The position numbers and the translations under genes were made by a program. A stretch of DNA of 14,674 nt from Pavlovales sp. CCMP2436 (taxonomy: Eukaryota; Haptophyta; Pavlovophyceae; Pavlovales): contig MU631537.1 of assembly GCA_026770615.1 (NCBI GenBank), positions 132,168-146,841 of the forward strand, given 5' to 3'. The notes below the pieces were generated by a model that did no database searches, was not told where the DNA came from, and was given only the letters and a program-made list of their open reading frames with translations. This document shows, piece after piece, positions 1-8,298 of this stretch. Within the stretch, counting starts at the first letter, position 1; every line of letters begins with the position of its first letter.

Positions 1-86
1 CGTGGGTGCTGGACTCGATTGCACTACGCCCCGTGCACCTGTTACCCTGAGACCGCTCCTCCCCCCCCTCCCTCCCCACCCTCCAG
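1..86 (+). other. 3' part of an intron of the haloalkane dehalogenase gene
   Basis: The first 86 bases lack a usable reading frame and end in a long C/T tract (about 55-84) followed by AG at 85-86. The coding frame of the hydrolase opens directly after it (GTA ACA CTC GTG). This is a typical polypyrimidine tract plus splice acceptor. The donor is not certain; a GT at 2-3 could be one, but only if the intron were very short. The upstream exons, which should code for about 100 N-terminal residues, lie outside the window. Confidence 0.75.
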
Positions 87-848
87 GTAACACTCGTGAT
101 CCACGATTGGGGCTCGGCCCTTGGTTTCCGCTACGCGCATGCGCACGAGGGGAACGTGCGCGGCATCGCCTTCATGGAGGCCCTCGTGCGGACGGTCGCC
201 TTCACTGGTCCCGACTCGGTACCTTTCGTGTCGAGGTTGCAGTTCGGGCTCATGCGCGGCCCGCTCAACTGGCTGCTTGTTGCCAAGGGCAACATGTTTC
301 TCAAAAAGGTGCTCCCTGACCAAGTGATCCGCAAGCTCACGAAAGAGGAGACGTTGGCCTACCACGCGCCTTTCCCAACGGCCAAAGATCGCAAGCCAAT
401 CGCGCGCTTTCCGAGGGAGATTCCTATCGACGGATTCCCGGCCAAAAACCACACGACCATGACTGCCTACGCATTGTGGCTGACGCAGACGCAGGTGCGC
501 GCGCCGCGCGTCCTCCCTCGCGCGTCCTCCTCCTGACCGCATCCGCGTCCGCGCCGCCGACGGCCCCAGCTGAAACTAACGGTCCCAGCTGACATCTAGT
601 TGACGTTTGTGCGCTCCCAATATTCCTAACATGTCCTGCCGCACTAGATGCCCACGCTCTTCCTCAAGTGCTCGCCCGGGATGATTATTAACGATGCGAT
701 TTCCAAGTACATCGAGACCAACTTGAAGAACCTGACCACCGTCGATCTGGGAGAGGGGCGGCACTTCGTACAGGAAGACAAACCCGACGAGATTGGCGAG
801 GCCATCGTCGCCTGGATCCGGAACAAGCAGATTCTCTCGTCCAGGTAG
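87..848 (+). CDS. Haloalkane dehalogenase-family alpha/beta hydrolase, 3' two exons (5' partial)
   Basis: Exons 87-494 and 648-848 join in phase 0 to give 202 residues ending at TAG (846-848). Visible: beta strand VTLVIHDWGSALG with the nucleophile elbow (D7 and halide-binding W8 of the fragment), catalytic acid E31 in GIAFMEA, a cap domain with a DRKPIARFPREIPIDGFPAKN-type stretch, then LFLKCSPG and the catalytic-His strand GRHFVQED (H175). The D-W-E-H order fits subfamily II haloalkane dehalogenases (DhaA/LinB type), also the fold of Renilla luciferase. Family members hydrolyse carbon-halogen bonds to alcohol plus halide, but the animal luciferase shows the fold can do other chemistry. Family length is about 290-310 residues, so roughly 100 N-terminal residues, including the oxyanion-hole and halide-binding Asn region, are off the left edge. 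No targeting signal can be judged. Family assignment is strong; the substrate is unknown. Confidence 0.92.
495..647 (+). other. Intron in the dehalogenase gene (153 nt, phase 0)
   Basis: The donor CAG|GTGCGCGCGC follows the codons for LTQTQ, and the acceptor GCACTAG precedes ATGCCCACG. A branch-like CCTAAC (625-630) sits about 18 nt before the acceptor. Removing it joins the cap-domain helix to the MPTLFLKCSPG strand exactly as in bacterial family members, which have no gap there. The ATG at 648 is therefore an internal codon and not a start. Confidence 0.85.
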
Positions 849-1434
849 CTCGTCAGGTAGCACGTGTATATCATTATGTAACTATCTGTCAGCACTCGCC
901 TCCCGGACTAGGTAAGCAGGACACGCGCTATATCTAGACATAGGACGTCGCAGCGCTTTACCTTCAGGACATTCCGGACAGCCAGACGCCAGTGCCGCAG
1001 CTATTATGTCACTCGTTTTTACTCGGAACATTTATACATAGTTACATCACAAAGTCAAATTAATAAATAGAATTAGTATGCTTTATGTCAGTTAGTTATA
1101 ACTACAGCTCGTCATGTAGTCTAAAATACTAATCTAGGCCCAGCGAGCATTAATGTAATCGTATGCTATTATGCTAACCCGTAACCGGTTAATCCCATCA
1201 TCACGCCCATGGCTTGCCGTGGGCAGTCGCCCAGAGCCGCAGCGGCTGGCTACCGAGTGCTCGATGGTGCCCGCTACGGGCAAACAAAATTTAGGGCTAA
1301 ATTAGGGTAGTCACCGTGGTGCACTACTGCCCGCGTCGCCGCGGCGCGGCCGCGCGAGCCGCGACCACGCGTACCAGCCAGTCAGGCGAACGAGCGCGGC
1401 TGAGCGAGCGCACACCCCAGCCCCCGGCGGCGGG
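849..1434. other. Intergenic spacer between convergent genes
   Basis: No coding frame is supported on either strand. The middle (about 1000-1200) is AT-rich and contains AATAAA at 1062-1067, a possible but unproven polyadenylation signal for the plus-strand dehalogenase. The right half holds two small inverted repeats: 1205-1224 (GCCCATGGC / GCCGTGGGC around TT, with one wobble pair) and 1269-1281 (GCCCG-CTA-CGGGC). A GC-rich stretch from 1330 leads into the 3' end of the ADCK2-like gene. It most likely holds the two 3' untranslated regions. Confidence 0.6.
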
Positions 1435-3412
1435 CTAGGATATGGTCATGTTTTTCAGCGCGGCCACGCTGACCCCGTGCGTGGAGAAGAGGGCGTCCGT
1501 GATGCTCATGCCGTGCGAGAGCTGCGCCTTGAAGAGCCACGGGATGCAGCCCTGCACCATCTGCACGTGCGGGTCCAGCCGGATGGAGAGCCCCTCGCAG
1601 ATCTTCATGGCGAGCGCGATGGTGATGAAGTTCCCCTCCAGCTTCACCTGGTGCGTGCAGGCCAGGTCGAAGATCCGCGCGGTGTACTCCGCGAAGTTCT
1701 GGAAGAAGGGCACGTACTTGGAGTCGTCGATCAGAGTCTGGATGCCCGTGCAGAAGCCCGGTACGTCGCCGCAGTGCTGCTCAGCCGCGTGCTCGATCAT
1801 GAGCTCTCCCGCCTTGTAGCCGTCCCACTGCAAGAAGGACTGTAGAATGTTGAGCATCAGCTTGTGCGTGTCCGGCCGCAGCTCCTACGAAGCGGGGGGT
1901 GGAGAAGGGTCTATGTGTGTATGTGTGTGTGTGCGTCAGCAGGCTGCACGCGCGTCAGCAGGCTGCACGCGCGTGGGCATGGCGTTCGCTCGGTGCGACA
2001 GTTGCGGCCGCACGCGGGGGCAGGCGCGCGCGCTGTGTAAGTTTCTAGTTCAACGTCCGTCCCCGGGAGGCTCGCACTGGACCGAAGCGTTGAAAAACAC
2101 TCGGATCCACGCCGGGCACACAGATACCGTCCCCACCGCTGATCAGATCAGGCACACGCACCTTGACGATCCCCGCGTCGAGGAAGATCATGCGCAGCTT
2201 GCCGCGATCCTCGCTCACCAAGATGTTGCCCGGGTGCAGGTCGCAGTGCACGAAGTTGTCGATGAAGATCATCTTTGCCATCGAGTTCATACCCAACCTC
2301 GAGAGTTCTTTGCGCGCTACCGCGTCACACCTGTCAGAGAGGATGAAGCTCGAGATGGGCACACCGGGCTGGAAGGTCTCCACCAGCAGGTCGCGGCTGG
2401 AGAGCTCAAGGATCGGCGCCGGAATCACGATGGCGTCGTCGTCCTTGAAGTTTCTGTGCAGCCTTTGGAGGTTGAGTGCCTCTTGCCGCAGGTCGAGCTG
2501 CCAGAACATCTGCAGCGCAAAGTCCTCCACCACATCGGGCAGCGAGAGCCACTTGAGCGCGGGGAAGAGCGAGAGCGCCTGCGCCAGCGTGCGCATGATG
2601 TCGATGTCGACTACGACGAGCGCCTCGACGCCCGGGTGGATGACCTTGACCGCCACGTCCACATCCTTGCCCGTGGACGGAGAGCGGACGCGCCCGCGGT
2701 AGACCTGCGCGATGCAGCCGGAGCCAATCACCTCTGGCTGCAGGTGCAGCGTCTGCTGCCAGCCGGCGCCGATCTCTTTCACGAGGATCCGCTCGGTGAG
2801 GTGCCACGCGTGCGGGAAGCAGTTGTCGTGCAGCTGCTCGAAGGTGCGGCAAAACTTGACCGGGAACAGGTCGTTACGGCTGCTCGCCCACTGCGCGAGC
2901 TTGATGTAGGCCGGGCCGGCGGCGTGCACCGCGCGCAGCGCGTATGCCCAGAGTGCGTCATCGATCGACGGAAACAACCGGCCGAGCGTCAGCGCGAGCG
3001 GTACGCCCAAAAACAGCGGCGAGTAGAGCCACGCGAGCGTCACCAGCCGCCACAGCATGCGGAAGGTGCGCGCCAAGGTCGCCCGCTCGTACTGCTTGAA
3101 GGCGAGCGGTGTTGTCTCGGAGACAATGGGCGCCAGCACGGCAGGCACTAGCGTGGCGCACTCGGCGACCTCGAGCGCCCCGCGGAGCGCCAGCGCCAGC
3201 GTGAGCGCGCCCCCGCCCGCCGCCACCTGCGCCACGAGCCCGGCCGGGCAGGCACTGAGCCGTCTGGCAATCGCGCTGTGGTCGAGCGCACGGAGCACCG
3301 TGCTGCAGTAGCTCCGCTCGTGCCGCAGCAGCGCTCGGCGGGCGCCCGCGCCCGCCACTGCTGCGAAGCCGTGCCGCATGAGCCCGTGCCGATAGGCGCC
3401 TATCGCCAGCAT
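1435..3412 (-). CDS. ADCK2: ADCK2-type ABC1/UbiB atypical protein kinase, two exons
   Basis: On the minus strand, exons 3412-2162 and 1884-1435 join in phase 0 (AAG|GAG) to a 566-residue protein. Seen: Arg-rich, acid-poor N-terminus (MLAIGAYRHGLMRHGF...) like a mitochondrial presequence; hydrophobic segments near 60-95 and 120-147; KxGQ-type motif as KLAQ (171-174); IGSGCIAQVY loop (229-238); AVKVIHPG with the ATP-site Lys (K256); catalytic loop VHCDLHPGN (D391, N396); and LDAGIV (411-416) in place of DFG. Exon 2 supplies the C-terminal helices (HQVKLEGNF..ICEGLSIRLDP). IGSGCIAQVY and LDAG are characteristic of ADCK2 rather than ADCK1/3/5. Human ADCK2 is about 626 residues. The family supports coenzyme Q homeostasis in mitochondria or plastids; ADCK2's exact substrate is not settled. 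The start at 3412 is preferred because the presequence begins there; in-frame ATGs at 3457 and 3463 would add 15-17 residues. Further upstream the frame runs through an A-tract and looks untranslated. Confidence 0.92.
1885..2161 (-). other. Intron in the ADCK2-like gene (277 nt, phase 0)
   Basis: On the minus strand the donor is GTCAAG|GTGCGTGTGC and the acceptor CTTCGTAG|GAGCTGCGG. Its removal converts LDAGIVK plus an unrelated tail into LDAGIVKELRPDTHKL, which matches the region after the LDAG motif in ADCK2 proteins. It contains the TG-rich and 19-bp tandem repeats listed separately. Confidence 0.9.
1912..1970. repeat. TG-rich tract plus 19-bp perfect tandem duplication, intronic
   Basis: A TG-rich run (about 1912-1932) is followed by two adjacent identical copies of a 19-mer, GCGTCAGCAGGCTGCACGC, at 1933-1951 and 1952-1970, with a partial third start (GCGT) after them. 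It lies wholly within the intron of the ADCK2-like gene, so it has no coding effect. A recent slippage or duplication event is the simplest explanation. Confidence 0.85.
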
Positions 3413-3950
3413 GGAGGCGGGAGGCCTGTTCACGGGGGCTGGTTCACGGTTTTCCATTGCCATTTCGGTGTTTAACTTGGTGCGTGCGGAAACCAAGAGG
3501 CGGACCTGTAGGGGATTGCACATTTGCCTGTGGGGTGAAGACTTGCTTGTGACTGCGCCCCCGCTCGCCCATTCCCCATTCTCGCGGGGGCTGTGTATTG
3601 GTAGGCTTTTTTTTTTCTTTTTTTTCGGGAGCCAATTAGTTAGCAGAGTGCTCTGGGCGCTATCGCTAGGCTGATGAGTCTTGGTTGAGCCTCGGCGGGA
3701 ACTATTGAGCGGCCTAGCTGTATCTAGAAATGCGATTGACCAGGCACTTGGATGATGGCAAGACCTCACGGAATGTTCTCGCGCATAATTAATTAATTAT
3801 ACATCAGCAAAGAGGATCCTGCCTAGTACATAGAAGCCAGACCCTAGGGTCTCCGGGCTCAACGAAGTCCCGTTCTTGTTAAAGCCCTTCCGGCGTGGGC
3901 GTGGGTCACCTCAAAATTGGTGGTGCGAATTTCTCCCGCCGCTCTCACTG
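3413..3950. other. Divergent 5' spacer between the ADCK2-like gene and the 3951 gene
   Basis: This holds the upstream regions of two genes transcribed away from each other, so promoter elements for both should lie here, but I can assign none firmly. A T-tract (3607-3625, one C inside) reads as poly-A on the ADCK2 side. AT-rich palindromic sequence surrounds AATTAATTAATT (3786-3797). The reading frame of ADCK2 stays open leftwards to 3769, but the extra peptide is composed of homopolymer (Lys run) and low-complexity sequence and lacks family similarity. Confidence 0.55.
3607..3625. repeat. T homopolymer tract (A-tract on the minus strand)
   Basis: Ten T, one C and eight T in a row. It lies about 200 bases 5' of the ADCK2-like start codon and would be an A-rich stretch in the leader or promoter of that gene. 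Homopolymers of this size are common in the spacers and introns of this window and are absent from its confident exons. Confidence 0.9.
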
Positions 3951-6900
3951 ATGGCACAGCCGTGGCCGCCCAAGCTGTTCGAGGACCTGATGCCTGCGAT
4001 CGGCGCGCAGATGGTGGGGGCGTGCCGCCTGGCCGGCGTGCGCGAGAGCTCCTCGGCCGCGGGAGGCGGCGTGCTCGTGCGCACACTTGTTGCGCCGCCG
4101 CCTCGCGCACCGGCCGCTGCTGCTCGGGGCCGCGCTGCGCAGGCAGGAGGACGCCTACCGTGACGCGCGCGCCGCAGGCACGCTGCAGGCCAAGCTGCCA
4201 AACCCCCTGCTCGAGGCCTTTGGCGTTGAGGCGCAATTGCTCGCACGCGGGCACGAGAGCGAAGTGCTGATGCCGCCCGGCTGCCTGCTCTTCGCCGAAA
4301 CGCGCGCCAAGCACTTTGGCAGCGACGGCTGGGCGAGCGCGCTCGAGCACTCGCCCGCGGCGTTCGAGCGCAACTTCCAGTGCTTCACGTCGGGCCTTCT
4401 GGACGAAACCGAATGGGCGGGGCTGATGGCCGCGGGTGGGCGCGTTCTAGCGTGCGCGCTGCGCACGCCGATCGGCCCGCCGCCCGTCCTGAACGCGCCG
4501 GCCGCCGCGCCCGCTGCGCGCTCGGAGAAGGAGCACCCGGCGCACGTGTCGACCGGCGCGCGCAGCGCTGCCGGCACGGCGTCGGTGGGAGCAGAGGAGT
4601 CAGGAGGTGGGCCAGCGCTGCAGACGTGGCTGGCAGCGGCCGAGGCAGAGGAGGAGCTCGAGGAGCTCGAGCTCGCCGACGCCGAGGCGCGACTTCGCTA
4701 CTTTGACCCGTGCCGAATGGAGCCCGATCTACGCTCCTACCTCCGCATCGCCCACAGCCTTGACGGCAAGACGGTCGCGACGGCGGACATATCGCCGTTT
4801 GCGAGCTCGAGCGACATCGACCTGTTTGTCGTCGGCGACGGCACGCGCGCTCCCACCGCCGCCGAGGCGATGGCGCTCGTGCGCCGCGTCGCGCGCACGC
4901 TCCGCCGTAACGCGCGTGGGAAGGTCCTCGTCATCACGACGGGCTCCGTCGTCACTTCTGCAATTGGGTACCCGAAGCTGCACGCGCAGGTGGTGCTCAA
5001 GACCTTCGGCTCAGCGGCCGACGTGCTCACCTCCTTCGACGTCGACTGCTGCGGCTTTGCCTTCGACGGCACGCGCGTGCTCTGCACACCGCGCGCGCTG
5101 CGCGCCGCCGCGTGCCGCGTCAACTGCGTCGACCTCTCGCGGCGGAGCCAGACCTACGAGTTCCGGTTGCTCAACTAAGTAACGCCCACTCAAGACCTTT
5201 ATAACACCCAATCTAACGCACTATACATCGCCTATATAACTATATAACATCTTTATAAAACTATATATATTCATCCTATACACACAAAAGGTGCGCACGC
5301 CGCGGCTTTGCGATCGGCCTTCCACCTCTGGACGCAGAGCAGCCTGGCGTAGAGCAGCACGTGCGTGTGGGCAGCATCGACGAGTTACGCCTCGAGCTGC
5401 ACCTGGCGGCCGAGCGCGGCACGCGCTCGCCGGTCGACGGGCTGCTGCGGCTGCTCATCGCCGACCGAGCGGCGCTCCGCTGCGCGCAGGCCAAGGCGGA
5501 CAAGCACATGACGCTGGCGGAGCGCAAGACCGCACGTTCAATCTCGTGGCTCACGATTGCCTACAACACAGGCCGCGAGGGGCCTGCCACCGTCGGCCAC
5601 GAGGAATTTAAGCAATGGAGCTTGCTGGTGAGCACCTGCCTGCAGGCTAACTCACTCACTTGCTCGCTCGCTTGCTCGCTCGCGCGCGTGCTGCGTGTTG
5701 ACCACAGCGCACTCTGAGAATCACGCACTGAGCCGCGCTTGCGCTCCGCTGCTGTCTTCCTGCGTACAGACGCCGGGGGCTACTGTCAACGACCTGCGCA
5801 CAGGGCCGGAAGCAGACGACGCGGATGAGCAGTTGCACGCCAACGGCCACGCGCCCGTCAGCACCCACGGCTTGCAGCCTGTCCTCTACACCGCCGCCTT
5901 CATCCCGTGGCAGCGCGGCTGGGACGCGGAGCAGATCGCTTCCAAGCTCGAGGAAATTCGCCGTAGGGACGACTTTCTCCAGGCAGACTGATGGGACGCG
6001 GACGAGCTCGGCCTGAATGGAGCGGGCCGGGTATGCGCAGAGGCGGTCCAGGACAGGCTGATGCAGATCGCGCTTACACTGCCTCGCTCGTCTGGCGTGC
6101 TGCCCGCCAAGCACGTCTTCGCGTGGGGCTGGAAGCTCGACGAGGTAGTGCAACGGGACAGCTTCGGCGAAGTTGAACGCTGCATCTCATTCTTCCCGCG
6201 CGCTGCGGCGGGCTTCACCGATGGCGTCTACTTGCAGTCGCCCGCCGAGCGCAGACCTCGCTACGTGCTTGACTGCCATCCGGAGCTGGCGGCCGGCCGG
6301 CCGACTCTCATACCCGAGAACATGTACACAACCCAGCGGCTACCGCGCACGCTGACGTCTTCGAGCATCCAGGTGGGCGACCTTGTGTGGCTCTTCCCGC
6401 CACCGCCAGCTGCTGGCGAGACGGTAGGCTCAACTGGCGAGGCGGTGGACTCGGTTGCCGCTGAGGCCAAGCGCTTACTCGTTACTGTGGTGAGCGTGGC
6501 TGTGCCCACTGGAGGCTACGATGCTCAGCTGTACCAGCAATTCAGCGAGTACCAGAGTCCTCCACGGCGCGTGATCGTGCAGGCCGTGCGCGTCGTGCGT
6601 GGCGTCGGCGGTTGCAATTTCACAGTGCAGGCAAGCGCGGCAGTGGAAGACATCGCCGCCGAGGAGGCGCACAGCGCGCAGCAGCTCGCTCGCTACGCCG
6701 ACAGCTGTCCCGTGCACTGGATCGCGACGGAGCGCGAAGCCATGCACAGCGCCGCGCTCGACGTATGGCGGGCGACACGCGAGCTGCAGTTCGTTCCTGT
6801 GGGCTTCAAGGCTCTCGTTCTCCCGTCGCAGCTGCAGCCGGCGCGGCTGCTCGCTCGCGGACTGCAGCTGCTGCATAAGCACGGCCTCATCCCGTCGCAA

Positions 6901-7577
6901 CTGATGCCCACGCCTGACACCAACGCCGACCCCTACCGAGGGTACTATCCGTGGTACTCTGGGCCTTGGTGTGCGCTCTCGCGGCGCACGCCTTCATCAT
7001 AGATGCGTCCCCTATTCACTCAGCCGCTCACGCACTTTCGCCCCTCCGCCCGTGCCGCAGGTCTACACCGCAGACGACGGATCGGCGGGTCCTCCTCCAC
7101 CCCTCCCTCACGCGCGCGCAGGCGGTGCAGCTTGAGGCCGAGCTGGACGCGTTGCAGATCGACCCAGTGCTCAATGACAAACTCGAGATGCACAAGGCCC
7201 TCTGCCTGGGCAAGCTTCCGTCGGTGCCGCTGCACGAGAGCACGCGCCTCGTCGACATGTGGGTGTGGCGGCAGCAGCTACGAACGGGTACGCGCGTCGT
7301 GCTTCACAACACCGGCATCAACGAGCTCGAGGGCGCAAGCTGCTACGGCGTGGTCATGGACGAGATCGTGCAGCGCCCGCGACCGCAGACTGCCGTAGAG
7401 ACAGATGCGCACGAGACTGGGGAGTCGGGCGCAGACGTCAACGGTGATGACCTCGAGTCCGACGAGGCTCACGCTGCGATCGTCCTCGCGTGCGCCAGCA
7501 TTATGGTCAATGGCGTGGAGCGCCTGCTGTCGCAGATCCCCAGCACCTGCCTCGTTCTGCCGCTGATGAGTGGCTGA
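3951..7577 (+). CDS. Large multi-exon protein with SSDIDLF nucleotidyltransferase-like motif and FDVDCC / VDLSRRS signature blocks
   Basis: Preferred model: exons 3951-4076, 4147-5165, 5291-5627, 5770-5962, 6041-6968 and 7061-7577 join with matching phases to 1039 residues and TGA at 7575-7577. Start is the ATG at 3951 (MAQPWPPKLFEDL). Seen: an acidic Glu/Leu-rich helix (about 205-225); SSDIDLFVVG (263-272), like the hS-DxD core of nucleotidyltransferase folds; HAQVVLKTFGSAADVL then FDVDCCGFAFDG (339-350), whose acids could supply a third metal ligand; PRALRAA; VDLSRRSQTYE (370-380); RRGFAIGLPPLD in exon 3. I recall this block order from large uncharacterised fungal, protist and giant-virus proteins, some with ankyrin repeats; no ankyrin repeat is visible here. 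Residues about 560-1039 are unrecognised (beta-rich QVGDLVWLF, ending PWYSGPW plus a final exon). Exon 1 to 2 needs a 70-nt intron or a frameshift. TAA at 5176 and TGA at 5989 lie in regions the model removes as intron. Expression and activity are unproven. Confidence 0.68.
4077..4146 (+). other. Proposed 70-nt intron in the 3951 gene (phase 0)
   Basis: The 5' frame (MAQPWPPKLFEDL...AAGGGVL) and the long 3' frame (EDAYRDARAAGTL...) differ by one base. GTGCGCAC at 4077 and GCGCAGGCAG ending at 4146 remove 70 nt and restore the frame, and the GTGCG donor matches other introns in this window. A second donor at 4071 (76 nt) also restores the frame. A plain one-base frameshift near 4085 is possible too, because the frame across this stretch (LLRRRLAHRPLLLGAALRRQ) also looks protein-like. 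Confidence 0.5.
5166..5290 (+). other. AT-rich intron with uncertain donor; contains TAA at its 5' edge
   Basis: The AT-rich stretch 5179-5290 separates VDLSRRSQTYEFRLLN from RRGFAIGLPPLD, two parts I expect to be contiguous. The acceptor ACAAAAG|GTGCGC at 5290 is clear. The only in-phase GT donor is GTTGCT at 5166, which drops the codons for LLN. The better-looking donor GTAACG at 5179 would leave the stop TAA (5176-5178) as the last codon of the exon. A CT start at 5175 would give a perfect LLK junction but is non-canonical. Confidence 0.55.
5628..5769 (+). other. Intron in the 3951 gene (142 nt, phase 0)
   Basis: Donor TTGCTG|GTGAGCACC follows the codons for KQWSLL, and acceptor CTTCCTGCGTACAG precedes ACGCCGGGG. 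The sequence inside has a GCTC-rich tandem tract (about 5655-5690) and a pyrimidine-rich 3' end. Both flanking exon frames lose coding character inside it. Confidence 0.75.
5963..6040 (+). other. Candidate 78-nt intron spanning an in-frame TGA
   Basis: GTAGGG at 5963 and ATGCGCAG ending at 6040 would excise 78 nt (a multiple of three), joining EEIR to QAVQDRLMQIAL and removing the TGA at 5989-5991. Against it, the acceptor has no pyrimidine tract, and the excised frame reads smoothly on both sides of the TGA (DDFLQAD, then WDADELGLNG). Intron, recoded stop and nonsense mutation all remain possible. Confidence 0.4.
6969..7060 (+). other. Intron in the 3951 gene (92 nt, phase 2)
   Basis: Donor TTG|GTGTGCGCTC and acceptor CCCGTGCCGCAG, which lies just 3' of a C/T-rich stretch (7036-7050). 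The split codon TG|G gives Trp and moves the frame from the PWYSGP exon to the terminal exon coding STPQTTDRRVLLHP. Without splicing, the upstream frame stops at 7000-7002. Confidence 0.7.
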
Positions 7578-7869
7578 GGCCTCGTCCTGCATCACCCGGC
7601 TCTGCCATCGGTTACCTCCTTGCACACTGTGAGCTTTGCATTGCCTCTGCACCACCTCTGTTCCGCCTTACAACTCGCCGTCGTCTTACTTGCACTCGGT
7701 GCCTCAGTTATGCGCCATGCGCATAGGAACCAGCCTTGCACTCTCGCCGTCGCATGCTGACCGCGCTCCAGCAGTCTTGCGTCACTCTAAATTTCTCCGA
7801 AATCTGACAGTATATTCGATATCTGAAGCTTAACTTAGCTACTTAGTTCTTGAATCGTCAGCGTGATTT

Positions 7870-7894
7870 GCAACTGCCTTTCTTTGGCAGTTGC
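7870..7894. repeat. Perfect 9-bp inverted repeat (hairpin, 7-nt loop)
   Basis: Arms GCAACTGCC (7870-7878) and GGCAGTTGC (7886-7894) flank a TTTCTTT loop. About 290 bases past the stop of the 3951 gene, it could form a stem in the 3' untranslated RNA or be a remnant of a small transposable element. It is directly followed by two copies of CCGGATTCG at 7895-7903 and 7911-7919. Confidence 0.85.
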
Positions 7895-8008
7895 CCGGAT
7901 TCGGCCCAGTCCGGATTCGAATAAGTCTGCTGTCACGAGTTGTTGCACAATCGTTCGATCGCCCCATCTAAAAATATAAATAAGAGTACAGCACTGTATT
8001 AACTAATT

Positions 8009-8225
8009 TTATCTAATTATAGCTGAGGCGAGCGGACGCTGAGGGCGAAGCTGTAGTCGTCGAGCTGCTGCAGCGAGCGACTCGTCGTTAGCCCGAGCTT
8101 TTGCCGAGATTATTGGGCATGTTAGTTACATAGCCCAGAAGTCCGGCGCCCTGCGGTCCGGCTCGCTGCGCCCTGTGATAAACCTCCTTACTGCTCCGCA
8201 ATAAACCGGCTTATCTAATTATAGC
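8009..8225. repeat. 15-bp direct repeats flanking a 187-bp GC-rich insert
   Basis: TTATCTAATTATAGC occurs at 8009-8023 and again, identically, at 8211-8225. The sequence between them is GC-rich (GAGGCGAGCGGACG...), unlike the AT-rich repeats and surroundings. The arrangement resembles an insertion with a 15-bp target-site duplication, but no terminal inverted repeat or poly-A tail is visible inside, so the mechanism is unclear. Confidence 0.8.
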
Positions 8226-8298
8226 GTCTTAGGGCCGGGCCAGAATCCTGGAAACCCGACTCTGAAGGGTCCAGCCGCTACCCCAATAATTGTATCCC

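Noticed and set aside
1288..1310. TTTAGGG-like strings suggesting telomeric repeats
   Set aside because: Only single, imperfect, non-tandem occurrences.
1847..3151. Long plus-strand open frame antisense to the ADCK2-like gene
   Set aside because: It is Arg/His/Glu-rich without domains and lies fully opposite strong kinase motifs; GC-rich codons keep the antisense frame open.
3413..3769. N-terminal extension of the ADCK2-like protein to 3769
   Set aside because: The extra peptide comes from an A-tract (poly-Lys) and low-complexity sequence, is unlike family members, and would bury the presequence-like start at 3412.
6061..6063. ATG at 6061 as the start of a separate gene
   Set aside because: The same frame is open and protein-like upstream back to the TGA at 5989 and continues the exon before it, so an internal Met is more likely; a separate gene remains a weaker option.
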